A stretch of 46,982 nt of DNA from Pseudomonas syringae (GTDB lineage: Bacteria; Pseudomonadota; Gammaproteobacteria; Pseudomonadales; Pseudomonadaceae): positions 1 through 46,982 of the forward strand of contig NZ_WKEQ01000040.1 in NCBI RefSeq assembly GCF_021605415.1, read 5' to 3'. Positions 16,081-25,228 of the stretch are shown piece by piece. Under the pieces are notes generated by a model. The model did no database searches. It saw only the letters and a program-made list of their open reading frames with translations, and had not been told where the DNA came from. Positions within the stretch are counted from its first letter, which is position 1. Every line of letters starts with the position of its first letter. The translations under genes and the position numbers were made by a program.

Positions 16081-16249
16081 GCTGGCAAGCCAGGCTCCCA
16101 CAGGATTTGTGGTGTCCAAAAAATGTCATTAACCACAGACCCTTCAGGATTTGTGGTGTACAAAAACCTCATTCACCACCGATCCGATAATGGTGTACAC
16201 AAATCTGCATTCGACCCATACCCTGTGGGAGTCTGGCTTGCCAGCGATG
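16081..16249. repeat. REP cluster with internal direct repeats
   Basis: This 326-nt gap between the TetR gene and crbS holds no gene. REP cores face each other: GCTGGCAAGCCAGGCTCCCACA at 16081 (one base inserted relative to the consensus) and CTGTGGGAGTCTGGCTTGCC near 16223. Between them CAGGATTTGTGGTGT is repeated directly (about 16101 and 16146), and GGTGTACACAAATC near 16191 is an approximate inverse of it. The rest, to 16399, contains a GC-rich imperfect stem (CCGCCCGGGCGGGAGTCCCGG) ahead of crbS. Confidence 0.75.
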
Positions 16250-16399
16250 AGGCCCGCTCGGTCGCAGCAAAAACCCGCCAGTTCCACACCTGCGACACCC
16301 CGCCGCGCCACGACCTTGGTCGACACTGACTAACCGCAGCACTCGTGCGAGACTGTCCGCCCGGGCGGGAGTCCCGGTTGTCTTTTGTCTGGAGTGCTC

Positions 16400-19300
16400 A
16401 TGTCGTTGTCCACCGGGCTGATCGCCGCCGTCGCCCTGGCCTATATGGCCATCATGTTCGCCATCGCCTTTTACGGCGACCGGCGCAGCGCACCGCTGCC
16501 GCCGCGTGTGCGTGCGTGGGTGTACAGTTTGTCACTGGCGGTCTATTGCACGAGTTGGACATTTTTCGGCGCGGTCGGTCAGGCCGCCGAGCAGTTGTGG
16601 TCATTTCTGCCGATTTACCTCGGGCCGATCCTGCTGCTGGTGGGTGCGCCGTGGGTGCTGCAAAAAATGGTGATGATCAGCAAGCAGGAGAACATTACCT
16701 CCATCGCCGACTTCATTGCGGCGCGTTATGGCAAATCCCAGTCACTGGCAGTGGTCGTGGCGCTGATCTGTCTGGTCGGCGTCCTGCCCTACATTGCCCT
16801 GCAACTCAAAGGTATCGTGCTTGGCGTGAACCTGCTGATCGGTGCCGGCGCCGACGCCATGGGCACCCGTGCGCAGGATACGGCGCTGATCGTGTCGCTG
16901 GTGCTGGCCTTGTTCACTATTGTGTTCGGCACGCGCAACCTCGACGCCACCGAACACCACCGAGGCATGGTGCTGGCGATTGCCTTTGAATCACTGGTCA
17001 AGCTATTCGCGTTTCTCGCCGTCGGCGCTTTCGTCACCTATGGCCTCTATGACGGTTTCGACGATCTGTTCAATCAGGCCATGCTCGCCCCGCGCCTGGA
17101 GGAATACTGGAAAGAAACCATTAATTGGCCATCAATGGTGGTGCAGACCGGCGTAGCGATGATGGCGATCATCTGCCTGCCTCGGCAATTTCACGTCACC
17201 GTGGTAGAGAATATCGATCCGCAGGATTTGCGCCTGGCCAAGTGGGTGTTCCCGGCCTACCTCGCGCTGGCCGCATTGTTTGTAGTCCCGATCGCCCTCG
17301 CCGGTCAGATGTTGTTGCCAAGCTCCGTTATTCCTGACTCTTTCGTCATCAGCCTGCCGCTTGCCGAGGCGCATCCGGCACTGGCGCTGCTGGCGTTTAT
17401 CGGCGGCGCATCGGCGGCCACAGGCATGGTAATCGTCGCCAGTGTCGCGCTGTCGACCATGGTGTCCAACGACATGCTGCTGCCGTGGCTGTTGCGCCGC
17501 AACAATGCCGAGCGCCCTTTCGAAGTGTTCCGCCAGTGGATGCTCTCGGTGCGCCGCGTGAGCATCGTGGTTATTTTGCTGTTGGCCTATGTGGCCTATC
17601 GACTGCTCGGCTCTACCGCCAGCCTGGCGACCATCGGCCAGATCGCTTTCGCCGCCGTCACCCAACTCGCGCCCGCCATGGCTGGCGCGCTGTACTGGAA
17701 ACAAGCCAACCGCCGAGGCGTTTTCGCCGGTCTCGCCGCCGGTACGTTTTTGTGGTTTTACACGCTGGTCCTGCCGATTGCCGCCCACAGTCTTGGCTGG
17801 TCGCTGAGCAGCTTCCCAGGGCTGGCCTGGCTGCACAGCAACCCCCTGGACTTGCCGATTTCGCCGCTGACCCAAGGCGTGGTGTTGTCGCTGGCGGGTA
17901 ATTTCACGTTGTTCGCCTGGGTGTCGGTATTGTCCCGCACGCGCGTTTCGGAGCACTGGCAGGCCGGCCGTTTCATCGGCCAGGAAATCAGTGCGCGCCC
18001 GAGCGCCCGCTCAATGCTCGCGGTGCAAATCGACGATCTGCTGCAACTGGCCGCACGGTTTGTCGGTGAAGAACGCGCGCGCCAGAGCTTCATCCGCTTC
18101 GCCTATCGCCAAGGAAAGGGCTTTAACCCCAATCAGAATGCCGACGGTGAATGGATCGCTCACACCGAGCGATTGTTGGCCGGCGTGCTTGGCGCTTCTT
18201 CGACTCGGGCTGTAGTAAAAGCCGCGATTGAAGGTCGGGAAATGCAGCTGGAGGATGTGGTTCGGATCGCCGACGAAGCCTCGGAGGTGCTGCAATTCAA
18301 CCGCGCGTTGCTGCAAGGGGCGATTGAAAACATCACCCAAGGCATCAGCGTGGTCGATCAATCGCTGAAACTGGTGGCCTGGAATCGACGTTATCTGGAG
18401 CTGTTCAACTACCCGGACGGCTTGATCAGCGTCGGCCGGCCGATTGCCGACATCATTCGCTACAACGCCGAACGCGGCTTGTGCGGGCCCGGCGAGGCGG
18501 AAGTCCACGTTGCCCGGCGCCTGCACTGGATGCGTCAGGGCCGCGCGCACACGTCTGAACGCCTGTTCCCCAATGGTCGCGTGATTGAGCTGATCGGCAA
18601 CCCAATGCCCGGGGGCGGTTTCGTCATGAGTTTTACCGACATTACAGCGTTCCGCGAAGCCGAGCAGGCGCTGACCGAGGCCAACGAAGGACTGGAGCAA
18701 CGGGTCAGCGAGCGGACACAGGAATTATCTCAACTCAACGTCGCGTTGACCGAGGCCAAGGGCACCGCCGAAGCCGCCAACCAGTCTAAAACCCGCTTCC
18801 TCGCGGCCGTCAGCCATGACCTGATGCAACCGCTGAACGCCGCGCGGCTGTTTTCCGCCGCCCTCTCCCATCAGGACGATGGCCTGAGCGGCGAGGCGCA
18901 AAAACTGGTGCAACATCTCGACAGCTCGTTGCGCTCGGCGGAAGACCTGATCAGCGATTTGCTGGACATTTCCCGCCTGGAAAACGGCAAGATCAACCCG
19001 GATCGCAAGCCGTTCGCGCTTAACGAGCTGTTCGACATTCTCGGTGCCGAATTCAAAGCGCTGGCTCACGAGCAAGGCCTGTCGTTCCGCGTGCGCGGCA
19101 GCAATTTGCGCATCGACAGCGACATCAAACTGCTGCGACGGATTCTGCAAAACTTTCTCACCAACGCCTTTCGTTACGCCAAAGGCCCGGTGTTGTTGGG
19201 CGTGCGTCACCGTTCGGGAGAGTTGTGCCTGGAAGTCTGGGATCGCGGCCCGGGCATTCCGGAAGATAAACAGAAAGTGATTTTCGAGGAGTTCAAACGC

Positions 19301-19870
19301 CTCGACAGCCATCAGACGCGCGCCGAGAAAGGCCTGGGACTGGGTTTGGCAATTGCCGATGGTTTATGTCGCGTGCTCGGACATACCTTGCGCGTACGTT
19401 CATGGCCGGGGCGAGGCAGCGTGTTCAGCGTCAGCGTGCCATTAGCCGGAACGCAGGCCGTTACACAGAGTGCACCGGTCGAACTCAACGGCAAATTGCT
19501 GGGCGGCGCGCAAGTGCTATGCATCGACAATGAGGACAGCATTCTGATCGGCATGAACAGCCTGTTGAGCCGCTGGGGCTGTCAGGTATGGACGGCGCGC
19601 AATCGTGACGAGTGCGCGGCGCTGCTGGCCGATGGCGTGCGCCCGCAATTGGCGCTGGTGGACTATCACCTGGATCACGGCGACACCGGCACCGAATTGA
19701 TGGCGTGGCTGAGAACCAGCCTGGGCGAGCCGGTGCCAGGGGTTGTCATCAGTGCCGATGGCCACCCGGAAACCGTGGCCAGAGTGCACGCCGCAGGGCT
19801 GGATTATCTGGCCAAACCAGTGAAGCCAGCGGCGTTGCGAGCGTTGTTGAGTCGGTATTTGCCGCTGTAA
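16400..19870 (+). CDS. crbS: CrbS/MxtR-type hybrid sensor kinase with SLC5 transporter domain
   Basis: A 1156-residue inner-membrane protein. Residues 1 to about 490 form a sodium:solute symporter (SLC5) domain with some 13 helices; about 640-750 is a PAS domain (ENITQGISVVDQSLKLVAWN); a coiled segment (LEQRVSERTQELSQLN) leads to the HisKA domain with His806 in FLAAVSHDLMQPLN. The ATP-binding domain has N box NFLTNAFRYAK, G1 DRGPGIPEDK and G2 GLGLGLAIADG. A C-terminal receiver domain carries phospho-acceptor Asp1088 (ALVDYHLDHG) and YLAKPVKP. This order (SSS-PAS-HK-REC) matches CrbS, also called MxtR, which with response regulator CrbR/ErdR activates acetyl-CoA synthetase and acetate use. CbrA lacks the receiver. 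The ATG at 16400 follows TGGAG at 5 nt. The cognate regulator is not in this window. Confidence 0.88.
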   Translation: MSLSTGLIAAVALAYMAIMFAIAFYGDRRSAPLPPRVRAWVYSLSLAVYCTSWTFFGAVGQAAEQLWSFLPIYLGPILLLVGAPWVLQKMVMISKQENITSIADFIAARYGKSQSLAVVVALICLVGVLPYIALQLKGIVLGVNLLIGAGADAMGTRAQDTALIVSLVLALFTIVFGTRNLDATEHHRGMVLAIAFESLVKLFAFLAVGAFVTYGLYDGFDDLFNQAMLAPRLEEYWKETINWPSMVVQTGVAMMAIICLPRQFHVTVVENIDPQDLRLAKWVFPAYLALAALFVVPIALAGQMLLPSSVIPDSFVISLPLAEAHPALALLAFIGGASAATGMVIVASVALSTMVSNDMLLPWLLRRNNAERPFEVFRQWMLSVRRVSIVVILLLAYVAYRLLGSTASLATIGQIAFAAVTQLAPAMAGALYWKQANRRGVFAGLAAGTFLWFYTLVLPIAAHSLGWSLSSFPGLAWLHSNPLDLPISPLTQGVVLSLAGNFTLFAWVSVLSRTRVSEHWQAGRFIGQEISARPSARSMLAVQIDDLLQLAARFVGEERARQSFIRFAYRQGKGFNPNQNADGEWIAHTERLLAGVLGASSTRAVVKAAIEGREMQLEDVVRIADEASEVLQFNRALLQGAIENITQGISVVDQSLKLVAWNRRYLELFNYPDGLISVGRPIADIIRYNAERGLCGPGEAEVHVARRLHWMRQGRAHTSERLFPNGRVIELIGNPMPGGGFVMSFTDITAFREAEQALTEANEGLEQRVSERTQELSQLNVALTEAKGTAEAANQSKTRFLAAVSHDLMQPLNAARLFSAALSHQDDGLSGEAQKLVQHLDSSLRSAEDLISDLLDISRLENGKINPDRKPFALNELFDILGAEFKALAHEQGLSFRVRGSNLRIDSDIKLLRRILQNFLTNAFRYAKGPVLLGVRHRSGELCLEVWDRGPGIPEDKQKVIFEEFKRLDSHQTRAEKGLGLGLAIADGLCRVLGHTLRVRSWPGRGSVFSVSVPLAGTQAVTQSAPVELNGKLLGGAQVLCIDNEDSILIGMNSLLSRWGCQVWTARNRDECAALLADGVRPQLALVDYHLDHGDTGTELMAWLRTSLGEPVPGVVISADGHPETVARVHAAGLDYLAKPVKPAALRALLSRYLPL

Positions 19871-19916
19871 AGATTGTGCGACAAGGCAACCAACGCCTGC
19901 TCGCGCAAATGTTCAG

Positions 19917-21395
19917 CTACTCAGGCAGTTCAACCAAGCCATCGACATCAGTCATCGCCCGCTCCAACAGATCCGCGGGCAAACTCTTGCTCGCCCGCGC
20001 ACCGAGCAATTTGAGCTGCTCGCTGCGGCTGACCAGATTGCCGCGCCCCTCTGTCAGTTTGTTCCGCGCCGAGCTGTAAGCCTTATCCAGCTGTTGCAGA
20101 CGATTACCGACCTCGTCCAGATCCTGGATGAACAACACGAACTTGTCATACAGCCACCCGGCGCGTTCGGCGATTTCCCGGGCGTTCTGGCTCTGGCGCT
20201 CCTGCTTCCAAAGGCTATCGATCACCCGCAAGGTCGCCAGCAACGTGGTCGGGCTGACGATCACAATGTTGCGGTCGAACGCTTCCTGGAACAGCGTCGG
20301 CTCGGCCTGCAGCGCGGCGGAAAACGCCGCTTCGATCGGGACGAACAGCAAGACGAAATCCAGACTGTGCAAGCCTTCCAGGCGTTTGTAATCCTTGCCG
20401 GCCAGGCCTTTGACGTGACTGCGCAGCGACAGCACGTGCTGCTTGATCGCGATTTGGGCGATGTCGTCGTCATCCGCGGCAACGTATTGCTGGTACGCCG
20501 TCAGGCTGACTTTGGAGTCGACCACCACCTGCTTGTCGCCCGGCAGATAAATGATGACGTCAGGCTGGAAACGTTCGCCGTCCGGGCCTTTGAGGTTGAC
20601 CTGGGTCTGGTACTCGCGACCCTTTTCAAGACCGGCGTGTTCCAGAACCCGCTCAAGGATCAGCTCGCCCCAGTTGCCTTGGGTTTTCTGACCTTTCAAG
20701 GCGCGCGTCAGGTTGGTCGCCTCGTCGCTCAGGCGCAGGTTCAGTGCTTGCAGGCGCTCAAGCTCCTTGGCCAGCGAAAAGCGCTCGCGGGCTTCGGCCT
20801 GGTAACTTTCTTCGACGCGTTTTTCAAAGGACTGGATGCGTTCTTTCAGCGGATCAAGCAGCTGTCCAAGGCGTTGCTGGCTGGTTTCGGCAAAACGCTG
20901 CTCGCGCTCGTCGAAGATCTTCCCGGCCAGCTCGGCGAACTGCGCGCGCAACTCGTCGCGGGAACCTTGCAGGTCGTTGAGGCGTTGCTGATGGCTTTCC
21001 TGCTGCTCGCGCAGCTCAGCGTTCAGCGAGGCGTTCTGCGAGTCCAGGCGCCGCAGCTCGGCTTCCTTGTTGGCGCGTTCGAGGTTCCAGGCGTGGGAGG
21101 CGTCACGGGCATCATCACGCTCGATCTGCAGCAGTTCGACTTCACGGCGCAGTGCCGCGAGATCCGCTTGCTTGGTGGCGTTGGCCTGGCCGAGGTCGGC
21201 GATTTCATCGCGGCAGCCATCGAGTTGCGCATTGAGGCCGTCCTGAGCCAGTTGCGCCATGGCCAGTCGCTCTTCAAGCAGTGCGATGTCGGCTTGCCCG
21301 TTACTGGCGCGGCGCTGCAGTTGCCAGGCCAATACCAGCAAGGGCAGCCCCGCTCCCGCCAGCCCCAGCAACATGCTGGTCAAGTCCATCGCCAT
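19917..21395 (-). CDS. rmuC: DNA recombination protein RmuC
   Basis: A 492-residue protein with a short N-terminal membrane helix (LTSMLLGLAGAGLPLLVLAW), a long coiled coil at about 40-200 (Glu/Gln/Leu-rich) and the conserved RmuC domain: KTQGNWGELILERVLEHAGL, FQPDVIIYLPGDKQVVVDSK, LDFVLLFVPIEAAFSAAL and VSPTTLLATLRVIDSLWKQE. RmuC limits rearrangements at inverted repeats and resembles restriction-type nucleases; the biochemical activity is not firmly settled. The ATG at 21395 has AGGAG 5 nt upstream; a GTG two codons earlier and an ATG two codons later are possible. It is convergent with crbS and follows the small Sel1-like gene by 61 nt. Confidence 0.94.
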   Translation of the reverse strand: MAMDLTSMLLGLAGAGLPLLVLAWQLQRRASNGQADIALLEERLAMAQLAQDGLNAQLDGCRDEIADLGQANATKQADLAALRREVELLQIERDDARDASHAWNLERANKEAELRRLDSQNASLNAELREQQESHQQRLNDLQGSRDELRAQFAELAGKIFDEREQRFAETSQQRLGQLLDPLKERIQSFEKRVEESYQAEARERFSLAKELERLQALNLRLSDEATNLTRALKGQKTQGNWGELILERVLEHAGLEKGREYQTQVNLKGPDGERFQPDVIIYLPGDKQVVVDSKVSLTAYQQYVAADDDDIAQIAIKQHVLSLRSHVKGLAGKDYKRLEGLHSLDFVLLFVPIEAAFSAALQAEPTLFQEAFDRNIVIVSPTTLLATLRVIDSLWKQERQSQNAREIAERAGWLYDKFVLFIQDLDEVGNRLQQLDKAYSSARNKLTEGRGNLVSRSEQLKLLGARASKSLPADLLERAMTDVDGLVELPE

Positions 21396-21456
21396 AGCCA
21401 CTCCTGCCGATTCGATAAAGCCTGAAGGGTAACCAAGGCGCCAGGTGTTGGACAGC

Positions 21457-21780
21457 TCAGTCTTCGATCAGACCGAGTTCCTGCTGAGCGCGACGATCAC
21501 CGGCACGGGCGGCCTGGCGCAGAAGATCCTGGCCGATACGGCGATCCCGGGCATTGCCACATTCGCGGCACATCAACTGACCGAGACGGCTTTGCGCGGC
21601 CACCACGCCTTCCCGGGCCGGTTGCTTGAGCAAGCGGCCGGCAAGGTGCTTGGCATTGAGGTTTTCGCTCAGGCGCGGGCTGTCGAGAAGCCATTCGGCC
21701 ACGCGCACGGAAAACCACTTTGGAGAGGTAACACGAGGGGATTCGGAGGTAACAGAATCTGATACTGAGCGAAACTTCAT
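21457..21780 (-). CDS. Small Sel1-like hypothetical protein
   Basis: A 107-residue protein. The C-terminal half resembles one or two Sel1/TPR-like repeats (QSRLGQLMCRECGNARDRR, GQDLLRQAARAGDRRAQQEL). Two cysteines in CREC could be a metal or redox pair, but there is no second pair. The N terminus (KWFSVRVAEWLLDSPRL) recurs in related Pseudomonas hypotheticals as far as I recall. There is no good ribosome-binding site before the ATG at 21780, so the start is uncertain; an internal start is possible. It lies 61 nt upstream of rmuC on the same strand and may share its transcript. Confidence 0.6.
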   Translation of the reverse strand: MKFRSVSDSVTSESPRVTSPKWFSVRVAEWLLDSPRLSENLNAKHLAGRLLKQPAREGVVAAQSRLGQLMCRECGNARDRRIGQDLLRQAARAGDRRAQQELGLIED

Positions 21781-22745
21781 AAAACACTGTGGGACAGATC
21801 GGAAGGCGCGCCACTCTACTCTTTTTTTCTTACAGGTAAAGCCCCAAAAAAACCCGGCACGCCCGTGCTAGAGCAAGCGCTCGGGACAATCCACAGAAGC
21901 TGTGGATAACTCGGTGGACAACACCCCTTCAAACCTCGCAAAGCCTTACAGAGCGGGGCTCGCGCTCAAACTGACGATTTTTTCACCAGTAAAAAAAAGC
22001 GATGTTTTTCATTGACTTAAACTTTCGTTACAGGCAGCCATCCGAGTCAGGATGTTTGTGACAGTCGCGTTACTGTCTGCGCAACTAATGTGCACAAGTA
22101 CCTGTTATGGGGTTATATGGCTGCGCCTTTTCAAGTCGTTTTAGCATGCTGCCTGGGGATAAGCCGGGTGAATGCGCGCTCTAGCCCTAAGAATTCGGGC
22201 TACCGCCGGTCGGATTCAGGGCTATTACGGGGCGGCCCGGTTTGAGCCACGGGTAAAAATGGCGCCAGCAAAACTCTTTTCGCAAACAGGTTTGCGTTTG
22301 CAGTTTCGATCCGTTAGTATTCGCGGCGTTAGTACCAAGCTGAAAGTCAATTCCGGTCGAACACATCCCCCTCGGTCAGCCTTCTGAAAAAAGAAGCCTC
22401 CACCGACAAAGCGGGAGCGACCTCTCGATGGTTTCCAGGTAAATCTTGCACCAGCACTGCCTTTGAATTGAATGCAAAGGGTGTTGCGAAGACCACTTAC
22501 TCTGACCGAACCAGCCTGCAAATTGATCAGGATCTTCACCCCGGGCCCAGAACCTTTGCCCTTGATGTGTTGCCTGCCCTCCTAAGTACCTACCTGCCAG
22601 CCCAAGCGCGCCAAACTATTAGCGCTTCAAACTGGCTGCTTTGTTCCAGTCGGGTTCTTCGTTCGACCAATGGTGGTCGACGTTACTGGAACGTTTTAAC
22701 GCTGCACGGTTCATATCCGTGTCATTTGTAGGAACACCAATAATT
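21781..22745. other. 965-nt region without a convincing gene
   Basis: All frames here are short and without family resemblance or ribosome-binding sites. What can be seen: GACAGT/ACTGTC arms at 22060-22077; a TAGCCC/GGGCTA stem at 22182-22202; the palindrome CGCAAAC-AG-GTTTGCG at 22281-22296; and a two-tier stem at 22643-22692 (outer arms GTTCCAGT/ACTGGAAC, inner TCGACCA-ATGG-TGGTCGA) about 50 nt before the next start codon. It may be a long leader or encode a small RNA. No confident promoter was found. Confidence 0.5.
22643..22692 (+). promoter_or_regulatory. Two-tier stem-loop upstream of DUF3509-like gene
   Basis: An 8-bp outer stem (GTTCCAGT / ACTGGAAC) encloses a perfect 7-bp inner hairpin TCGACCA-ATGG-TGGTCGA. 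It ends 53 nt before the start codon at 22746. Such a nested fold in a leader is suggestive of an RNA regulatory element, but no known riboswitch consensus was recognised. Confidence 0.4.
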
Positions 22746-22970
22746 ATGTCGACTCAAATTCATACTCAGGATGCCATTCGCACCCTCACCAATGCTTTTG
22801 CCCCAATGAACTGCCTGATCATGGCCGCTCGCAAAGGCTGCTTCAGCTTCACGCTGGTCAACGAACATGGCATCGCTCGTCACAGCGAACGCCTGTACCC
22901 CGATCAGTACTCCAGCGCCGAGCCGCTGCAGGCCGTGATCGATCGTACCCGTCAGGCGCTGGTTGCCTGA
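22746..22970 (+). CDS. Small DUF3509-like protein
   Basis: A 74-residue protein, MSTQIHTQDAIRTLTNAFAP followed by a compact beta-strand-rich middle (CLIMAARKGCFSFTLVNEHG) and an amphipathic C-terminal helix (EPLQAVIDRTRQALVA). The size and pattern fit the DUF3509 family of small Pseudomonas proteins, whose function is unknown; I hold this family call only moderately. AGGAA lies about 12 nt upstream of the ATG. A terminator follows 25 nt after the stop, and a long non-coding region precedes it, so it appears monocistronic. Confidence 0.7.
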   Translation: MSTQIHTQDAIRTLTNAFAPMNCLIMAARKGCFSFTLVNEHGIARHSERLYPDQYSSAEPLQAVIDRTRQALVA

Positions 22971-22995
22971 CAGCTCGCGAAGGCTGAAAACCCCG

Positions 22996-23026
22996 AAGCC
23001 CTGCCTTAAAAGCGGGGCTTTTTATT
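22996..23026 (+). terminator. Rho-independent terminator after DUF3509-like gene
   Basis: Stem AAGCCCTGC / GCGGGGCTT (one T-G wobble) with a 7-nt loop, followed by TTTATT. It lies 25 nt past the stop codon. Confidence 0.8.
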
Positions 23027-23244
23027 GCCCGATGTTTCATCTTTGAAGAATTCTGCCTAAGTACGATCCGATATAACGGTTATAACTGAACACCGAAAAT
23101 ATTGTTAAAACAGTCCTTTACATCACCAAGATGACACTACACTTCAACTCAAGCGGCGTGATCCGCTTCCGGCGAGCCTGAACCGATCCACTGCTGCCAA
23201 GGCCCCTCAGGTATCGCCGCCCATTCAGCGTCTTCGAGGGTTTT

Positions 23245-23727
23245 ATGGGTATCGCTGCCAGCGAACTGTGCCGCTATGTGATCCGTCCTACATTGATTTA
23301 CCTGGGACGCCATTGCGCAACCGCCGAATCTCTTTTGCTGGGCATCGCAGCAAGTCAGTCCGCGCTCGGATCGGCCCTGCATGACCGACGTGGTCATGGC
23401 CTTTATCGCATCGGCGAGCAACGCCATAAGGCTCTCTGGGACGACTACCTGGCGCTGGATCCAGAGCGGGCCAGCCTGGTTCGCGGCCTCGCCAGTCAGC
23501 ATGCCTTTCTCAGCGGCCCGCACCTTGAATTGACCGTCAACCTGCGTTACGCCACGGCGATTGCATGGCTGCTGGTCGAAGAACAAAACATCCCCCTGCC
23601 CGATGCGCATGATCTGCTGGGAATGGCGCGCATCTGGCGTCAGACGTTTCACCCCCAAGGACGCCTGCGCGATTTCACTTGCGCGTGGCAGACCTGTGTT
23701 TCACCGCTGAAGCAGGTCGCGTGCTGA
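23245..23727 (+). CDS. Conserved hypothetical protein upstream of fadL-like gene
   Basis: A 160-residue mainly helical protein with no recognised domain. It has many His, Cys and Trp residues (CRYVIRPTLIYLGRHCATAE, ARIWRQTFHPQG, CAWQTC) and a glycohydrolase-like LLLGIAASQSALGS segment; the spacing QSALGS...DRRGHGLYRIGEQRH is reminiscent of phage-type lysozyme or transglycosylase relatives, though I cannot confirm it. GAGG lies about 7 nt upstream of the ATG. It precedes the FadL-family gene by 146 nt, on the same strand; the gap contains the palindrome GGTGATCACC at 23851-23860 next to the fadL ribosome-binding site. Confidence 0.65.
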   Translation: MGIAASELCRYVIRPTLIYLGRHCATAESLLLGIAASQSALGSALHDRRGHGLYRIGEQRHKALWDDYLALDPERASLVRGLASQHAFLSGPHLELTVNLRYATAIAWLLVEEQNIPLPDAHDLLGMARIWRQTFHPQGRLRDFTCAWQTCVSPLKQVAC

Positions 23728-23873
23728 CCCCTCGGCTTCGCAACATCGCTTAACAGGTCGTAATTCTGGTCGGATTGTCCTACAAAACCGCTCTAACTCA
23801 AGGCATTGGAGCTATAGCGCTGGAACGAAAATGTTGGTAATTTTCGCCCCGGTGATCACCAGGAGTTCTAATA

Positions 23874-25145
23874 ATGAAAAAAGTAATGCTCAAAACCACA
23901 CTTAGCCTCGCCGTTGCCATGGCATCCACTCAGATTTTCGCAGCTGGCTTTGCCATCAACGAACACAGCATCAGTGGCATGGGCACTGGTTACGCCGGGC
24001 GATCTTCATCTGCCGATGACGCCAGCACTGTTTACGGCAACCCTGCCGGCATGTCGCGCATCAAGCGCGAACAAGTCACCGGTGGTGTAGCCTTCCTCGA
24101 CGCCTCGACCGACATCAAAGACGGTAGCTCCAGCCCGAACGGCGGCAGCAACAAAGGCGACATGGTGCCCTTCACCTCCGTACCTATGGGTTACTACGTC
24201 AAGCCGATCGATGATCACTGGGCATTCGGCTTCGGCGTGTACGTGCCGTTCGGCCTGATTACCGACTACGAAAACGGCTTTGCCGGCCGTTACTTCGGCA
24301 GCAAGTCCGAAGTACAAGTCATCACCATGCAGCCGACCATCAGCTACGCCTTCAACGATAAGGTGTCGATCGGTTTCGGTCCAACCATCAACCGCATCGA
24401 CGGCTCGCTGGAATCCAACTTGTCGATCACTCAGGCCGCGCCGGATGGCAAAGTCAAGATCAAGGGTGACGACACCGCGCTGGGCTACAACATCGGCGTG
24501 CTGGTGCAAGCCACCGACAGCACTCGCGTGGGTCTGACTTATCACTCCAAAGTCGACTACAAGCTGGAAGGCCACACCAAGGTCAACTATGGCGTGCTCG
24601 GCGCCATTGGCCTTAACCCAAACCAGAAGTACGACGCTTCGCTGAAGATCACCACGCCTGAATCGGTGGATCTCTCGGTCACTCAAGCGATCAACGACCG
24701 CTGGAATGTCTACGCCGGCACCACGTTCACTCGCTGGAGCCAGCTGGAGAAAATCACCGTCGAGAACTCCGGCGTGCAACCTGCGCTGGCCGGTCAGTTT
24801 GGCGAGATCACCGAAGACCAGAACTGGCATGACAGCTGGGCCTACGCCATCGGTACTTCGTATCAGCTGAACAAGGAATGGGTACTGCGTACCGGCCTGA
24901 CCCTCGATCAGTCGCCAACCAACAACGTCGACCGTTCGCCGCGCATCCCGACTGGCGACCGCACGATTTTCAGCGTCGGTGCCGGCTGGAGCCCAACCGA
25001 CGACCTGACCATCGACGTCGCCTATTCGTACCTGAAGGAAGAGTCGGTCAATATCCGCAACCAGAACGATCGCGGCCAGACTTACAACTCCAAGTATGAA
25101 AACTCGGCAAACGGCTTCGGTGTCGGCGCTACGTACCGCTTCTGA
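23874..25145 (+). CDS. FadL/OmpP1/TodX-family outer-membrane transporter
   Basis: A 423-residue precursor. Residues 1-23 are a Sec signal (cleavage after QIFA-A), and the mature protein starts AGFAINEHSISGMGTGYAGR, the FadL hatch. VYGNPAGMSRI is the NPA(G) motif of the family, and the protein ends YRF with a terminal Phe, as outer-membrane barrels do. It is expected to be a 14-stranded barrel passing long-chain fatty acids or other hydrophobic compounds. AGGAG lies 8 nt before the ATG. A small CGAAAAT/ATTTTCG stem and the GGTGATCACC palindrome sit in the leader. A bidirectional terminator with 20-bp arms ends it. Confidence 0.93.
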   Translation: MKKVMLKTTLSLAVAMASTQIFAAGFAINEHSISGMGTGYAGRSSSADDASTVYGNPAGMSRIKREQVTGGVAFLDASTDIKDGSSSPNGGSNKGDMVPFTSVPMGYYVKPIDDHWAFGFGVYVPFGLITDYENGFAGRYFGSKSEVQVITMQPTISYAFNDKVSIGFGPTINRIDGSLESNLSITQAAPDGKVKIKGDDTALGYNIGVLVQATDSTRVGLTYHSKVDYKLEGHTKVNYGVLGAIGLNPNQKYDASLKITTPESVDLSVTQAINDRWNVYAGTTFTRWSQLEKITVENSGVQPALAGQFGEITEDQNWHDSWAYAIGTSYQLNKEWVLRTGLTLDQSPTNNVDRSPRIPTGDRTIFSVGAGWSPTDDLTIDVAYSYLKEESVNIRNQNDRGQTYNSKYENSANGFGVGATYRF

Positions 25146-25170
25146 TGCTGCACGGCGAGGCTAATACCCT

Positions 25171-25224
25171 CGCCCACTAAAAAGCCCCGCATTCCTTTTG
25201 GGAGGCGGGGCTTTTTAGTGGGCG
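25171..25224. terminator. Bidirectional terminator with 20-bp perfect arms
   Basis: The arm at 25171-25190 (CGCCCACTAAAAAGCCCCGC) is the exact reverse complement of 25205-25224, around a 14-nt loop. It contains the A-tract and T-tract needed for termination in both directions, between the convergent fadL-type and glutathione peroxidase genes. It ends 5 nt from the latter's stop. Confidence 0.92.
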
Positions 25225-25228
25225 TCGA

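Noticed and set aside
20094..21425. 443-codon plus-strand frame across rmuC
   Set aside because: It is the antisense of rmuC, and the minus frame has all RmuC motifs.
22281..22296. PurR-like operator CGCAAAC-AG-GTTTGCG
   Set aside because: It differs from the PurR box by two extra central bases and no purine gene is adjacent; kept only as an unassigned palindrome.
22172..22731. Short frames in the 965-nt gap (71, 104 and 87 codons)
   Set aside because: They overlap each other, have no ribosome-binding sites and show no domain or signal features; coding is not supported.
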